From positions 35,939-99,938 of the IMG/VR virus record IMGVR_UViG_3300021519_000006: a stretch of DNA of 64,000 bases. One strand, 5' to 3'. The position numbers were made by a program, and so were the translations under genes. This document shows, in pieces, positions 37,678 through 45,336 of the stretch. Each line of letters opens with the position of its first letter. Positions within the stretch are counted from its first letter, which is position 1. The notes beneath the pieces are model-generated. The model was not told the DNA's origin, did not search any database, and worked only from the letters and a program-made list of their open reading frames with translations. This DNA is from a virus.

Positions 37678-37884
37678 CTACTCCTTATTATTTTTATCTG
37701 CGAGTAACGCATATAAGTCGTCAATTCTAGATTCAAGACGATTGACTGCGTCTTTCATTGAACTGCCCCCGTTTGGTTTTAATTCTGCTAGGTAGTGTTT
37801 AACCATCCAACGAATCATTATGGCAATTGAACCAATTAAGGAACAAATGGTTACTGCAAATGCTGCCCAGTCTTGAGGTGTCAT
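37678..37884 (-). CDS. Membrane protein with coiled-coil tail
   Basis: A 68-residue protein with one membrane span (AAFAVTICSLIGSIAIMIRW) and a helical tail (MKDAVNRLESRIDDLYALL). Such one-span proteins often stand next to holins as partners or antiholins. GGAG precedes the ATG. It is the first gene of the leftward transcript facing the rightward lysis cassette. Confidence 0.6.
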   Translation of the reverse strand: MTPQDWAAFAVTICSLIGSIAIMIRWMVKHYLAELKPNGGSSMKDAVNRLESRIDDLYALLADKNNKE

Positions 37885-37983
37885 TGATTCTCCAGGGGAA
37901 GTTTAAGTGGTAAGGGTAACTATGATACACAAAATACACCGTGTCATGTTAAAGTATGATCATAGTCTTAAGGAGATAATACT
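37885..37983. promoter_or_regulatory. Divergent region before the secreted stalk protein
   Basis: These 99 bases separate divergent genes. They contain a TATGATCATA palindrome (37955-37964) and AAGGAG (37970-37975) that serves the rightward gene. TATGAT may be the -10 box. I see no matching -35. Confidence 0.45.
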
Positions 37984-40308
37984 ATAAGAACTCTGCGCCT
38001 ACTTGCAGCCTCATTTGTAGCACTATCCGCAGCTTTTTTTCCCATATTATTCGCAGAACCAGCCCACGCCACGTGTGTAACAACCGCACAGTCTATAGCT
38101 GCAGCGGCGACAGCCCCTGTTGTTTTAAATACTGAAGTAATTACACCGGGGGATACGCCTACAGCTACGTCTACACCCGTGCTTGTACAGGATACCTGTG
38201 GTGGAGATGATGTTTCTTATCAAGTTGCCTTACCCACCGCTATAAATTTTCAAGGCGATACTTATACAGCTGTCTACGCAACAACTAATTCAACTATTGT
38301 TTTTGGCCAACAAGATAATAATTACGCCACTTTTCCAAATAGACCTTCAATCTCAGTTAATGCTTATGATTGGGTGGTACTAGACCCTAATAACCCAAAC
38401 CCATCTAACTCATACCCAGCAGGGTGGAGGGCGCCTGACGAGCATTTAATTATTACTTCAAGTCAAGCAGGTTTTCAAGTTGATTTGGCGGTCCGCCCTT
38501 ATGGACAAAACGCCTCAGCCAACCCACTTTCAACAATTGTGGTGACTGCGGCAATTAACCCTGATAATACTTTGACTATTACTTATCTTTCAGATGTTCA
38601 GCAAGGCCTGAATACTAGAACAGGGGTTCGTTTACCTAATGGTCAGGTAGTTACTTTAGAACAAGCAGGTCTTACTCGTGTGTATATAGCACCAGTTGTA
38701 ACAGCAGAAGTAATTGTAGAACCTACTCCGAGTCCAACTCCCAGTCCAACTCCAACTCCAACGCCTTCACCATCTCCTTCAGAAACAGCAACGCCCCAGC
38801 CGAGCCCAACACCAGAACCAACAGTGACACCAGAACCTTCTTCATCGCCTAGTCCTTCCCCATCGCCTTCGATTTCGCCTGATCCAGAGCCATCTCCAAC
38901 TCCGACTGTTTCACCTTCACCGTCTCCCACTCCGACTTCTGAACCCACACCCACTCCGAGTCCAACGTCGACTTCAGGCACGGAAGTTTCGCCCACGCCT
39001 CAGCCACAGCAGTCTCCTGAGCCAACTCCTTCTCCAAGCGCCACACCCGAAGCAACACCGACCAGTACCCCAGCACCGAGCCCAGAGCCAACGCCAACAC
39101 CAATTCCACAACCATCACCATCTCCTACTCCTGATCCTGTTGCGCCAATAGTGCCTCCGAGTGTACCCGCAGTTGAGCCAACCCCTGCGCCGCAACCTCA
39201 ACCGCCGAGCGAACCGACTCCCGGACCTGCTCCCGACCCCGTTCCTCTTCCTCCATCAACGACTCCACCAGAGACTCCTCAGATCCCGACTCCATCCACC
39301 GATTTACCATCTGACGTGCCTCCTCCAGATACTGCTCCCATAGAGCCTCTTCCAGATTCCCCATTACCTATTTCTCCTGATCCTGTTGAAAATGTTCCAA
39401 CGCCCGCTCCAGAGCCTTCTCCAGAGGAAACACCCATTCCGGAACCTGCCCCTGTTGATACCCCTGTTGACGAATCTCCTGCACCTGTGCCAGTAGATCC
39501 TGCACCTGTAGAGGAACCTGCTCCAGTTGATGTACCATCCGTAGATCCTACCACTCCTGAAGAGCCACCTGTTGCAATTCCTGACCCTATAGATGCAATT
39601 GGTGATCCAGTGGACCCCCCAATAGATCCCCCACTACCTGTTGAAGAGCCTCCAGCAACTGTTGAAGAAGCAGTAACAGCTACTGTGGATGATGCGTTAT
39701 CTGATGGAAAGCTTTCTGCTTCAGATGCTGATGCAATTATGGAATCTTTAAACGCAGATGGAGAAGTTACTGCAGAAGAAGTGTCCGCCCTATCTGATGC
39801 TTTATCAGCAGATGGCAAACTTACTACTGCTGAAAAAGATCTTGTAGCGGAAGCACTTATTGAGTCAGTAGCGCCAGGAGAAACTCTTACTAAAGAGCAA
39901 ATTCAAGACGCGGGCATTGAGTATAAAGACCTTCCACCAGAGACTCCTGTTGAGGTTAGGCAGGATGAAAATGGAAATGAAGTTATCATTACAGCAGACG
40001 TTGCCGCAGCTCTTGTATTACTAGAGAACCCAGCGGAATTAATTGGTGAATTATTTAGTGACCCAGGTCAAGCCCTCCAAGCACTCGGAAGTATCGGTGC
40101 GGATATGAGCCCACAAGAACGAGAAGAAGCACAAAAGATGGTTGTTGCTGCCGTTATTGCAGGTAATGCTGCTATTAACGCAGTAGGGGCCGCAGCTTCT
40201 GCTGCAGGTGGAGCTACCCAAAGTGGTGGTAGTACCGGTGGCGGTGGCAGTTCTGGTGGCGGTGGAGCTTCCGGAGAAACTAAAGGCGTTAGGAGACGTA
40301 AACCTTGA
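37984..40308 (+). CDS. Secreted proline-rich stalk protein with apparent ATA start
   Basis: About 774 residues. AAGGAG is 8 bases before an ATA codon at 37984. From there the frame reads [29 protein letters not shown], in two parts RTLRLLAAS and [12 protein letters not shown], an ideal signal peptide cut after AHA. No ATG, GTG or TTG fits; the first GTG in frame is at 38179, past the signal. A globular domain (residues about 65-245) is followed by a stalk of about 280 Pro/Ser/Thr/Glu-rich residues. Two EF-hand/dockerin-like DGKLS/DGEVT repeats and a Gly-rich end with RRRKP follow. It is probably exported and spans the wall. It heads the lysis cassette. Confidence 0.7.
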   Translation: MRTLRLLAASFVALSAAFFPILFAEPAHATCVTTAQSIAAAATAPVVLNTEVITPGDTPTATSTPVLVQDTCGGDDVSYQVALPTAINFQGDTYTAVYATTNSTIVFGQQDNNYATFPNRPSISVNAYDWVVLDPNNPNPSNSYPAGWRAPDEHLIITSSQAGFQVDLAVRPYGQNASANPLSTIVVTAAINPDNTLTITYLSDVQQGLNTRTGVRLPNGQVVTLEQAGLTRVYIAPVVTAEVIVEPTPSPTPSPTPTPTPSPSPSETATPQPSPTPEPTVTPEPSSSPSPSPSPSISPDPEPSPTPTVSPSPSPTPTSEPTPTPSPTSTSGTEVSPTPQPQQSPEPTPSPSATPEATPTSTPAPSPEPTPTPIPQPSPSPTPDPVAPIVPPSVPAVEPTPAPQPQPPSEPTPGPAPDPVPLPPSTTPPETPQIPTPSTDLPSDVPPPDTAPIEPLPDSPLPISPDPVENVPTPAPEPSPEETPIPEPAPVDTPVDESPAPVPVDPAPVEEPAPVDVPSVDPTTPEEPPVAIPDPIDAIGDPVDPPIDPPLPVEEPPATVEEAVTATVDDALSDGKLSASDADAIMESLNADGEVTAEEVSALSDALSADGKLTTAEKDLVAEALIESVAPGETLTKEQIQDAGIEYKDLPPETPVEVRQDENGNEVIITADVAAALVLLENPAELIGELFSDPGQALQALGSIGADMSPQEREEAQKMVVAAVIAGNAAINAVGAAASAAGGATQSGGSTGGGGSSGGGGASGETKGVRRRKP

Positions 40309-40478
40309 AAAAAGTATTCACAGACATGATTAACCAATTATGGACATTGTTAGGCATGTTTATTGCCTGGGTTGTTCTTGATGGATCTGCTAAGACAATT
40401 GTTGGTTATGGAATTATTGGAACACTATTTGCTTGGGCGATCACCTACTCACTTCGTAACCCAAAGGATGAAGAATAA
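40305..40478 (+). CDS. 57-residue two-span membrane protein (holin-like)
   Basis: It starts at TTG 40305 (GGAG 9 bases upstream), overlapping the previous stop. [14 protein letters not shown] and [16 protein letters not shown] are two membrane segments. The charged end is NPKDEE. It lies directly before a second membrane protein and the endolysin, so a holin or antiholin role is likely. Confidence 0.6.
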   Translation: MKKVFTDMINQLWTLLGMFIAWVVLDGSAKTIVGYGIIGTLFAWAITYSLRNPKDEE

Positions 40479-40849
40479 TGTTTAAAACATTTGGAAATAT
40501 CATTCTCCGTATCGTTGCAGTTTTTGCTGCTAGCGGTCTCGGAGTTATTGGTGCTGGCTCTATTGCCGGCATCTCTGTATTAAAAGCTGTAACAGTAGCT
40601 GGCCTAACAGCGGTTGCAGCAGTGGTAGAAAAACTTGCTCGTGGTTTTATGAACGATGGCAAGCTTTCATTAGATGAAATTAATTCAGCGTTTGCTGCAG
40701 TTGACGTAAATTCTAAGACAGCAGCTGATCTTCAAGTTGAAGCTAACCAGTCAGGCGTAGCCGTAACAATTGCGCCAACAACTACTTTAGGTAAAGCTGA
40801 AGGAGAAGTTCCTGCAGAACATCCAGTAGATGAGGATTGGGACAAGTAA
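40478..40849 (+). CDS. Holin-like membrane protein with EF-hand-like motif
   Basis: A 123-residue protein with two hydrophobic segments (ILRIVAVFAASGLGVIGAG; VTVAGLTAVAAVV). Then DGKLSLDEINSAFAAVD, an EF-hand-like loop that matches the DGKLS repeats of the stalk protein, suggests a shared origin or calcium response. The ATG overlaps the previous TAA. A holin role is inferred from topology and position. Confidence 0.6.
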   Translation: MFKTFGNIILRIVAVFAASGLGVIGAGSIAGISVLKAVTVAGLTAVAAVVEKLARGFMNDGKLSLDEINSAFAAVDVNSKTAADLQVEANQSGVAVTIAPTTTLGKAEGEVPAEHPVDEDWDK

Positions 40850-41397
40850 TGGCAGATAAAGGAACAGCAGCTAAGCTCATTGAAGTTGCTACAGCTGAAC
40901 TTGGAACAATTGAAGGTCCTAAGGACAACGAAACTAAGTACGGTGCTTACACAAAAGCTAACTTTCAGCCATGGTGCGGGTCATTTGTAAACTGGTGCGC
41001 TAACGAAGCCGGTGTAAAGGTACCCAATACTGTTTACACTCCTGGTGGAGCAGCAGCATTTAAGAAAGCTAACTCTTGGATTGATGGGGATTTAGCTGAT
41101 CCAGATGCAGGCGATATTGCTTATTTTGATTTCCCATCAGATGGCGTAGACCGTATCTCTCACGTTGGAATTGTTATCAAGGACAACGGCGATGGAACTG
41201 TTTGGTGCATTGAAGGAAACACAAGCCCAGATGATAAAGGTTCACAGCGTAACGGTGGTCAAGTTTCTAAAAAGCTTCGTGCTTACAAGAAAAACCCTAA
41301 AAAGGTTATGATTTCAATTGTAGGCTTCGGTCGCCCTAAGTTTGGTGCAGCACCAGCTAAAGCAGCTTCAACTAAGTGCCCAACTTGCGGTAAATAA
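40849..41397 (+). CDS. CHAP-domain endolysin
   Basis: A 182-residue peptidoglycan amidase/endopeptidase. PWCGSFVNWC holds the nucleophile Cys, SHVGIVI the catalytic His and IEGNTS the following Asn/Glu motif of CHAP domains. The C-terminus ends in CPTCGK, a half zinc ribbon. No signal peptide, so release depends on the holin-like neighbours. The start is 40849 by TAATG overlap. Confidence 0.85.
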   Translation: MADKGTAAKLIEVATAELGTIEGPKDNETKYGAYTKANFQPWCGSFVNWCANEAGVKVPNTVYTPGGAAAFKKANSWIDGDLADPDAGDIAYFDFPSDGVDRISHVGIVIKDNGDGTVWCIEGNTSPDDKGSQRNGGQVSKKLRAYKKNPKKVMISIVGFGRPKFGAAPAKAASTKCPTCGK

Positions 41398-41489
41398 TGT
41401 ATTACCTCACACACATCACATTCCAAGGAACGTTTTTAGTAACGTTAGTCGTTACTACTGTCCTTGGAATGTGGTGGTCTGAGCGCTAG
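41397..41489 (+). CDS. 30-residue membrane peptide ending the lysis cassette
   Basis: MYYLTHITFQ then GTFLVTLVVTTVLGMWW and SER: one membrane span. The ATG overlaps the endolysin stop. Most of its coding sequence is also a large nested hairpin (41417-41473), so the same DNA may encode a peptide and end transcription. Confidence 0.55.
   Translation: MYYLTHITFQGTFLVTLVVTTVLGMWWSER
41417..41473. terminator. Nested inverted repeat, probable terminator inside a gene
   Basis: CACATTCCAAGGA (41417-41429) pairs perfectly with TCCTTGGAATGTG (41461-41473). Inside, TAGTAAC (41437-41443) pairs with GTTACTA (41451-41457). It lies where rightward lysis and leftward replication transcripts converge (genes overlap at 41486-41489), and no other terminator is present there. 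Confidence 0.6.
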
Positions 41490-42667
41490 CGGTCGTTTCT
41501 ACCGCCTAAAACAACTAACTCACGTCGAGGATCCATATCCTCACCAAGTACTAACGAAATAATTCCTGGTGCGCTTTCAAGCCCAGACTTATCACGGAAC
41601 CATGCTGAACCGTTGTCCATTGCTGGGTTCTGAATAAACAATCTTGGCCCTACGTTTTGTGAACGATAATGATGGTAATGGCCAACGTTAAGAATATCTG
41701 CTTGTGCTACAGAGCAACGGCCCATAGCTTGTCCAGCCCACCACTTAACCATGTCACGAGCTTGGTGACCGTGAGCCATGCCGTACATAACCCCACTTAG
41801 ATTAATTGTAAGTGTGCTGTCATCTGATGCTGGGTAACGGAATTCAACGCGATCTCGCAAGAAATCATTTTCTTTACAAATGTCTTCTACTGAAGCTACT
41901 ACGTCGATCTGCCAAGAATCTTCTGGCCGTCCAACTAAGAAACGCTGAACTTCGTCGTGGTTACCGGGCACTACAGGGACAATAATCTTCTCTGCTAATG
42001 GTGCAAATGCTTTAATCTGCGCAAGAAGCATACGACGTCCTACACGTACTTGTTCTGATACGCCAATGTCATGGCGCCCCATTACTTTACCTTTTTGGCT
42101 TGTCATACCTTCAATGCAATCGCCCAGTTGTGGCAACGCAATTTGACCAATGTTGTACTTCTTTGTTAAATATTTATGGTGTTCTACCGCTTCGTCTAAA
42201 GAACGTAGCACTCTGTTTATGATTGCGGGAGTGTCGTCTTTTCCGTACTGCGTGTCACCAATGCTGTATACAGCAGTCAATTCACCTTTGTTTTCTGAAA
42301 CTTTTCCTGGCTTCCATTTATTAATAGTGCCAAGTAATTCTGCTAAGTCGTAATCTTTTTCTAATGTACCGTGTACCGGTACAACGTTAACTCTAAATGA
42401 CTCTAACCAGTCTCCGTCATACTTTTGCCAACGTGAGCGACGATGTGAAATTACTGCCCACTCTGCGGGATCTAAATTTGCTTCACGTAAAATTTCTTCA
42501 GCGTTAGGTGTATTACCATCTGGTCGTGGTGTTGATACTACAAAGCCCCCATCAGTACCGATTTCAGAACGTGGACGCCAAGCTTCTGGAATACTTTTAT
42601 TTGCTTTGTCAGATCCTTCTTGACCTGCTTTTATAATTGATTCGTTGTAATCATCCGCTAGGGACAT
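41486..42667 (-). CDS. Calcineurin-like metallophosphoesterase
   Basis: A 393-residue protein with the full metal-binding set: SIGDTQYGK, LGDCIEG, VPGNHDE, AHGHQ and VGHYHH. Such enzymes cut DNA ends (SbcD/Mre11-like) or phosphodiesters. The N-terminal 130 residues are phage-specific. No SbcC partner is seen. GGAGA precedes the ATG at 42667, which I prefer to the ATG 6 bases earlier. Confidence 0.8.
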   Translation of the reverse strand: MSLADDYNESIIKAGQEGSDKANKSIPEAWRPRSEIGTDGGFVVSTPRPDGNTPNAEEILREANLDPAEWAVISHRRSRWQKYDGDWLESFRVNVVPVHGTLEKDYDLAELLGTINKWKPGKVSENKGELTAVYSIGDTQYGKDDTPAIINRVLRSLDEAVEHHKYLTKKYNIGQIALPQLGDCIEGMTSQKGKVMGRHDIGVSEQVRVGRRMLLAQIKAFAPLAEKIIVPVVPGNHDEVQRFLVGRPEDSWQIDVVASVEDICKENDFLRDRVEFRYPASDDSTLTINLSGVMYGMAHGHQARDMVKWWAGQAMGRCSVAQADILNVGHYHHYRSQNVGPRLFIQNPAMDNGSAWFRDKSGLESAPGIISLVLGEDMDPRRELVVLGGRNDR

Positions 42668-42891
42668 CCGCATTCTCCGTTTCGGTGTATGAGCAAAGAC
42701 GATAGCCCAAAGGTTGCGCCAGCTTTTTTATACAATTTAAAAAGACCTCTTGTTGAGAAGTCTACATCATTAATTGATGTATCAAAGGCTGCTTTATCAG
42801 ATTCTGATAAAGATATTGCCCATTGCCCTATTAAACAATAGTTACTAAATTTAATTTGTTCTTTAGCGTCTAAGTATAAATCGTCTAACAT
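42658..42891 (-). CDS. Unknown 77-residue protein
   Basis: MLDDLYLDAKEQIKFSNYCLIGQWAISLSESD..., helical, ending in a Cys-containing tail (NGECGCP). GGAGGG precedes the ATG. It overlaps the phosphoesterase start by 10 bases, so the two are coupled. No domain is recognised. Confidence 0.6.
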   Translation of the reverse strand: MLDDLYLDAKEQIKFSNYCLIGQWAISLSESDKAAFDTSINDVDFSTRGLFKLYKKAGATFGLSSLLIHRNGECGCP

Positions 42892-42914
42892 GTATACCCT
42901 CCGTAATGCAGAAA

Positions 42915-42941
42915 TAGGCCCCGGGATTAATCCCGAGGCCT
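42915..42941 (-). terminator. Palindromic hairpin after gene 42958-43323
   Basis: TAGGCCCCGGGATTAATCCCGAGGCCTA (in two arms: TAGGCC-CCGGGAT and ATCCCG-AGGCCTA) forms a near-perfect 12-pair stem. It lies 17 bases past the stop of the upstream gene and before the ribosome binding site of the next. It lacks a clear T-run. Confidence 0.6.
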
Positions 42942-42957
42942 ACAACTGTACACGAAA

Positions 42958-43323
42958 TTAGTACGAAGCGCCGTTTCCTGCGTCAAAGTTTGAGCGAGAA
43001 CGGTCTGTTGCTGTATTAATAATGATGCCATTTGCCTGAGTTTCACCAGCTGCTGGGTCAGTCATTTTTGTGTAGCGTACTGCTGAAATTCCATATGAAG
43101 CGCCTTTGCGCTCGCCAGTGTAAGGAACGTTGGCACGAGTGCCTTTTCCTCCAGCTGTTGGGTCTCCAGCTTGTGCTCCCTTTTTGGGAACCAATGTTGT
43201 ATTTGTATTTCCTGATGCTCCTGGAGCTGTAAAGGCTACGCCTTCACGACCCATAACTGAACGTCCTTGCTGTGCTGCGCCTGCTAAGGCTTCTTCAGGA
43301 CTAGGAATTGTTGAGCGTGCCAT
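42958..43323 (-). CDS. Unknown 121-residue Ala/Gly/Thr-rich protein
   Basis: MARSTIPSPEEALAGAAQQGRSVMG..., polar, probably partly disordered, ending in a NFDAGNGASY tail. It may be a decoration or structural protein. It is followed by a hairpin terminator. No domain. Confidence 0.6.
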   Translation of the reverse strand: MARSTIPSPEEALAGAAQQGRSVMGREGVAFTAPGASGNTNTTLVPKKGAQAGDPTAGGKGTRANVPYTGERKGASYGISAVRYTKMTDPAAGETQANGIIINTATDRSRSNFDAGNGASY

Positions 43324-43368
43324 GTGGGTACCTATCTATGATTAGAGATCTCTTGGAATAAGGATATA

Positions 43369-43650
43369 TCAACTTACGTTAATGGTAAAGACTATCGCAG
43401 AAATTTGTCCATCTCTTGAGTCAACTGTTGTAAAACCTGGGCGACAGGTTAAATCTAAGCCACGGGGAGCGACGTACCCTCTGGCAATAGCAATTGCTTT
43501 GACAGCCTGATTTACTGCGGAGGCTCCTACTGCTCTTAGTTTGACCTGAGGGGTCTCGTAAAGGGCATGTGCAATAGCCGATCCAACAGATTGTGCATTA
43601 GATCCTGCGCCTACGCGAAGGAACTTTTCTTCATTTTCTTTATCAATCAC
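43369..43650 (-). CDS. SpoVS-like protein
   Basis: A 93-residue protein nearly matching the SpoVS family along its whole length: FLRVGAGSNAQSVGSAIAHAL, then VGASAVNQAVKAIAIARGYVAP and LDLTCRPGFTTV. SpoVS proteins have an Alba-like fold and act as nucleic-acid-binding regulators in Bacillus sporulation and related systems. I place the start at GTG 43650 (AAAGGA 10 bases upstream). A longer reading from GTG 43689 is possible. Confidence 0.85.
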   Translation of the reverse strand: MIDKENEEKFLRVGAGSNAQSVGSAIAHALYETPQVKLRAVGASAVNQAVKAIAIARGYVAPRGLDLTCRPGFTTVDSRDGQISAIVFTINVS

Positions 43651-43709
43651 GATTTTGTAGTCCTTTAGGTTCGAATTAAATTCGCCCACCTAAGAACAAG
43701 GTACGTGAT

Positions 43710-44060
43710 TTATGTGGTTCCGTCAGCGTATCCAGCTTCTTTTAATAATTGTACAAAGTCTTCTAATCGCAAGATTACTGGCCACTCCCCGATACTGACC
43801 TCTCCTTGGCCATTGAGGCGTAGAACTGCTACCGGCAGGTCTTTGCCATTGTGTCGGTCCTTGAGCTGTTTTATAGCTGCACTGGGGTTGAACCCTGTGC
43901 GAGCTTTTACTTCCCAATCAATGCCTATAGTTCCTGTGACATCTGTGCCTGAACGCCCTGCCCCAGTGGACTCGGCGTATGGCCAACCATTTTCAACCAG
44001 GTAATTAGCTACAATTTTTTGAGATTTATAGCCCCTGTGTTTACGACTCTGGGAAGGCAT
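43710..44060 (-). CDS. PD-(D/E)XK nuclease, Holliday-junction-resolvase-like
   Basis: A 116-residue protein. YAESTGAGRSGTD (D40) and IDWEVKAR (E50, K52) form the PD-(D/E)XK active site, and an N-terminal helix YKSQKIVANYLVENG precedes it, as in archaeal Hjc-type resolvases. It probably resolves branched DNA before packaging. The start overlaps the stop of a tiny zinc-finger gene. Confidence 0.7.
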   Translation of the reverse strand: MPSQSRKHRGYKSQKIVANYLVENGWPYAESTGAGRSGTDVTGTIGIDWEVKARTGFNPSAAIKQLKDRHNGKDLPVAVLRLNGQGEVSIGEWPVILRLEDFVQLLKEAGYADGTT

Positions 44061-44164
44061 TATTTGTGCTCCTTCATATGTCTACTTAAACTGTCATGAG
44101 CAAAAATGCCCCAGCGTAATTCCCATTCTTTTTTACAAGTTGGGCAAACTACTACCCTAGACAA
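44060..44164 (-). CDS. 34-residue C2H2 zinc-finger microprotein
   Basis: It starts at TTG 44164 with AAGGA 9 bases upstream. MSRVVVCPTCKKEWELRWG... then HDSLSRHMKEHK gives C7, C10, H29 and H33, i.e. Cx2C-x18-Hx3H, a classic C2H2 finger filling the whole protein. It overlaps the dNMP kinase gene by 8 bases and the resolvase gene by 1 base (TAATG). It may bind DNA or act as an adaptor. Confidence 0.6.
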   Translation of the reverse strand: MSRVVVCPTCKKEWELRWGIFAHDSLSRHMKEHK

Positions 44165-44690
44165 TATTTGCCATCCTTGTTTGAAGAAGGGTTTTAAGCT
44201 CCTCAATAGAACCATTATTAGTAAAAATTTGATCTACTGGATAACCCTCTAGCTCATGTTCTGAAACATGACTGTTTACAGCTGTAATCCCAGTGCGTTT
44301 AATTCGCCAAACTTGACCGCCATAATTTTCAACGGCCTCCGCTTCATTTGTAAACCTAACGTCAGGTATAACAATTTTATTAGTAGGAACTACGGTTTTT
44401 AAAGCCTCATAAATCCAAAAATCTTCACCAAATAATTTACGAGCGCCAACACCCATATCTTGCAATAATCGTCGTACTTGAGGCTCTTGTTTAGCCGCAT
44501 CCCAGCCAACAAGATTTATTAAATCTTGTAAATATCCAGTTGGGCTACAACCAACCATGGGGTTAACTTCATATAAAAAGTTACGAATTTTGTCAGCAAA
44601 AGCTATGCGTGTGTATCCATACTCTTCTACAAGAATGTTTGCAAGAGTGTCTTTACCTGACTGGGCGTACCCCGTAAGTCCAATAATCAT
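44157..44690 (-). CDS. Deoxynucleoside monophosphate kinase
   Basis: A 177-residue P-loop kinase: GLTGYAQSGKDTLA (Walker A, residues 4-17), YTRIAFADKIR and VIPDVRFTNEAEAV match the phage dNMP kinase family typified by T4 gene 1. It phosphorylates dNMPs to dNDPs for replication, together with the ribonucleotide reductase. ATGA overlap links it to the upstream gene. Confidence 0.85.
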   Translation of the reverse strand: MIIGLTGYAQSGKDTLANILVEEYGYTRIAFADKIRNFLYEVNPMVGCSPTGYLQDLINLVGWDAAKQEPQVRRLLQDMGVGARKLFGEDFWIYEALKTVVPTNKIVIPDVRFTNEAEAVENYGGQVWRIKRTGITAVNSHVSEHELEGYPVDQIFTNNGSIEELKTLLQTRMANIV

Positions 44691-45172
44691 GTTGTAAATT
44701 TCCTTTGTCTAGATCGAAGTCCGCCACCGTCGGAGGTGCGCCGGGTAAGTTCACGGCTTACTACTTGAGAGTCACGCTCTACGTTATTAGCTCTAGTCTC
44801 TAATAGTTTACGAAAAGCATACTTAGTATTTAGATCGTCATACAACTCCTCTACTTCAGGACTAGCGGTAACCTGTGCTTTAATAACGGTAACTTTGTCT
44901 CCGCCTTTTGCTCCAGTCCAATTAGCCATCATTGCTCTAGCCTCTGCAACGTCTACGTTGCGTTGAGCCTCACGTTCATTAATCACTGCAAGTGCATGTG
45001 CACCTGAAAGGTGATCGTTCCATTGAGTAAACTGTACAAATAGATCCATAAGACCTTCGTCGTCTAGTTCAGTAATATCACGAGGAAGATCTGGAATGCT
45101 GTAGCCAGGTTTAGCTGACAAACTAATGCCAAGCTCCCCCAAAGAATCTAATACTTTACGGCTGATACTCAC
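44687..45172 (-). CDS. Unknown helical protein in the recombination operon
   Basis: About 161 residues: SRKVLDSLGELGISLSAKPGYSIPDLPRDITELDDEGLM... (in parts), an acidic N-terminal helix bundle and a basic C-terminus (RRTSDGGGLRSRQRKF). Proteins of this type sit beside nuclease and kinase genes in many actinobacteriophages. I know no biochemical role. I favour GTG 45172, which overlaps the previous TGA. Confidence 0.6.
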   Translation of the reverse strand: MSISRKVLDSLGELGISLSAKPGYSIPDLPRDITELDDEGLMDLFVQFTQWNDHLSGAHALAVINEREAQRNVDVAEARAMMANWTGAKGGDKVTVIKAQVTASPEVEELYDDLNTKYAFRKLLETRANNVERDSQVVSRELTRRTSDGGGLRSRQRKFTT

Positions 45173-45336
45173 TGTCCGCCCCACCCTCCGCCTTTAAAGT
45201 GAACGGCCGGTGGCGTAAAAACTTTAGTCATAAAGTTGCCGCACCTATCGCAAGCTGGACGCTCTACTGAATCAACAGTAATGTGCATTTCAACAGTAGA
45301 GTCGCAAGGTACACATGTAAAATCATACTTTGGCAT
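45169..45336 (-). CDS. FmdB-like zinc-ribbon protein
   Basis: A 55-residue protein starting MPKYDFTCVPCDS with a second pair ACDRCG and ending AVHFKGGGWGGQ. This order is that of the FmdB putative regulatory family. It probably binds zinc. It overlaps genes on both sides. Confidence 0.7.
   Translation of the reverse strand: MPKYDFTCVPCDSTVEMHITVDSVERPACDRCGNFMTKVFTPPAVHFKGGGWGGQ

Noticed and set aside
38643-39818. Long antisense frames across the proline-rich gene (e.g. 38643-38996 and 39279-39818)
   Set aside because: They are produced by the CC-rich codons of the Pro/Thr/Ser repeats, have Val/Gly/Ser-only composition and no ribosome binding sites.
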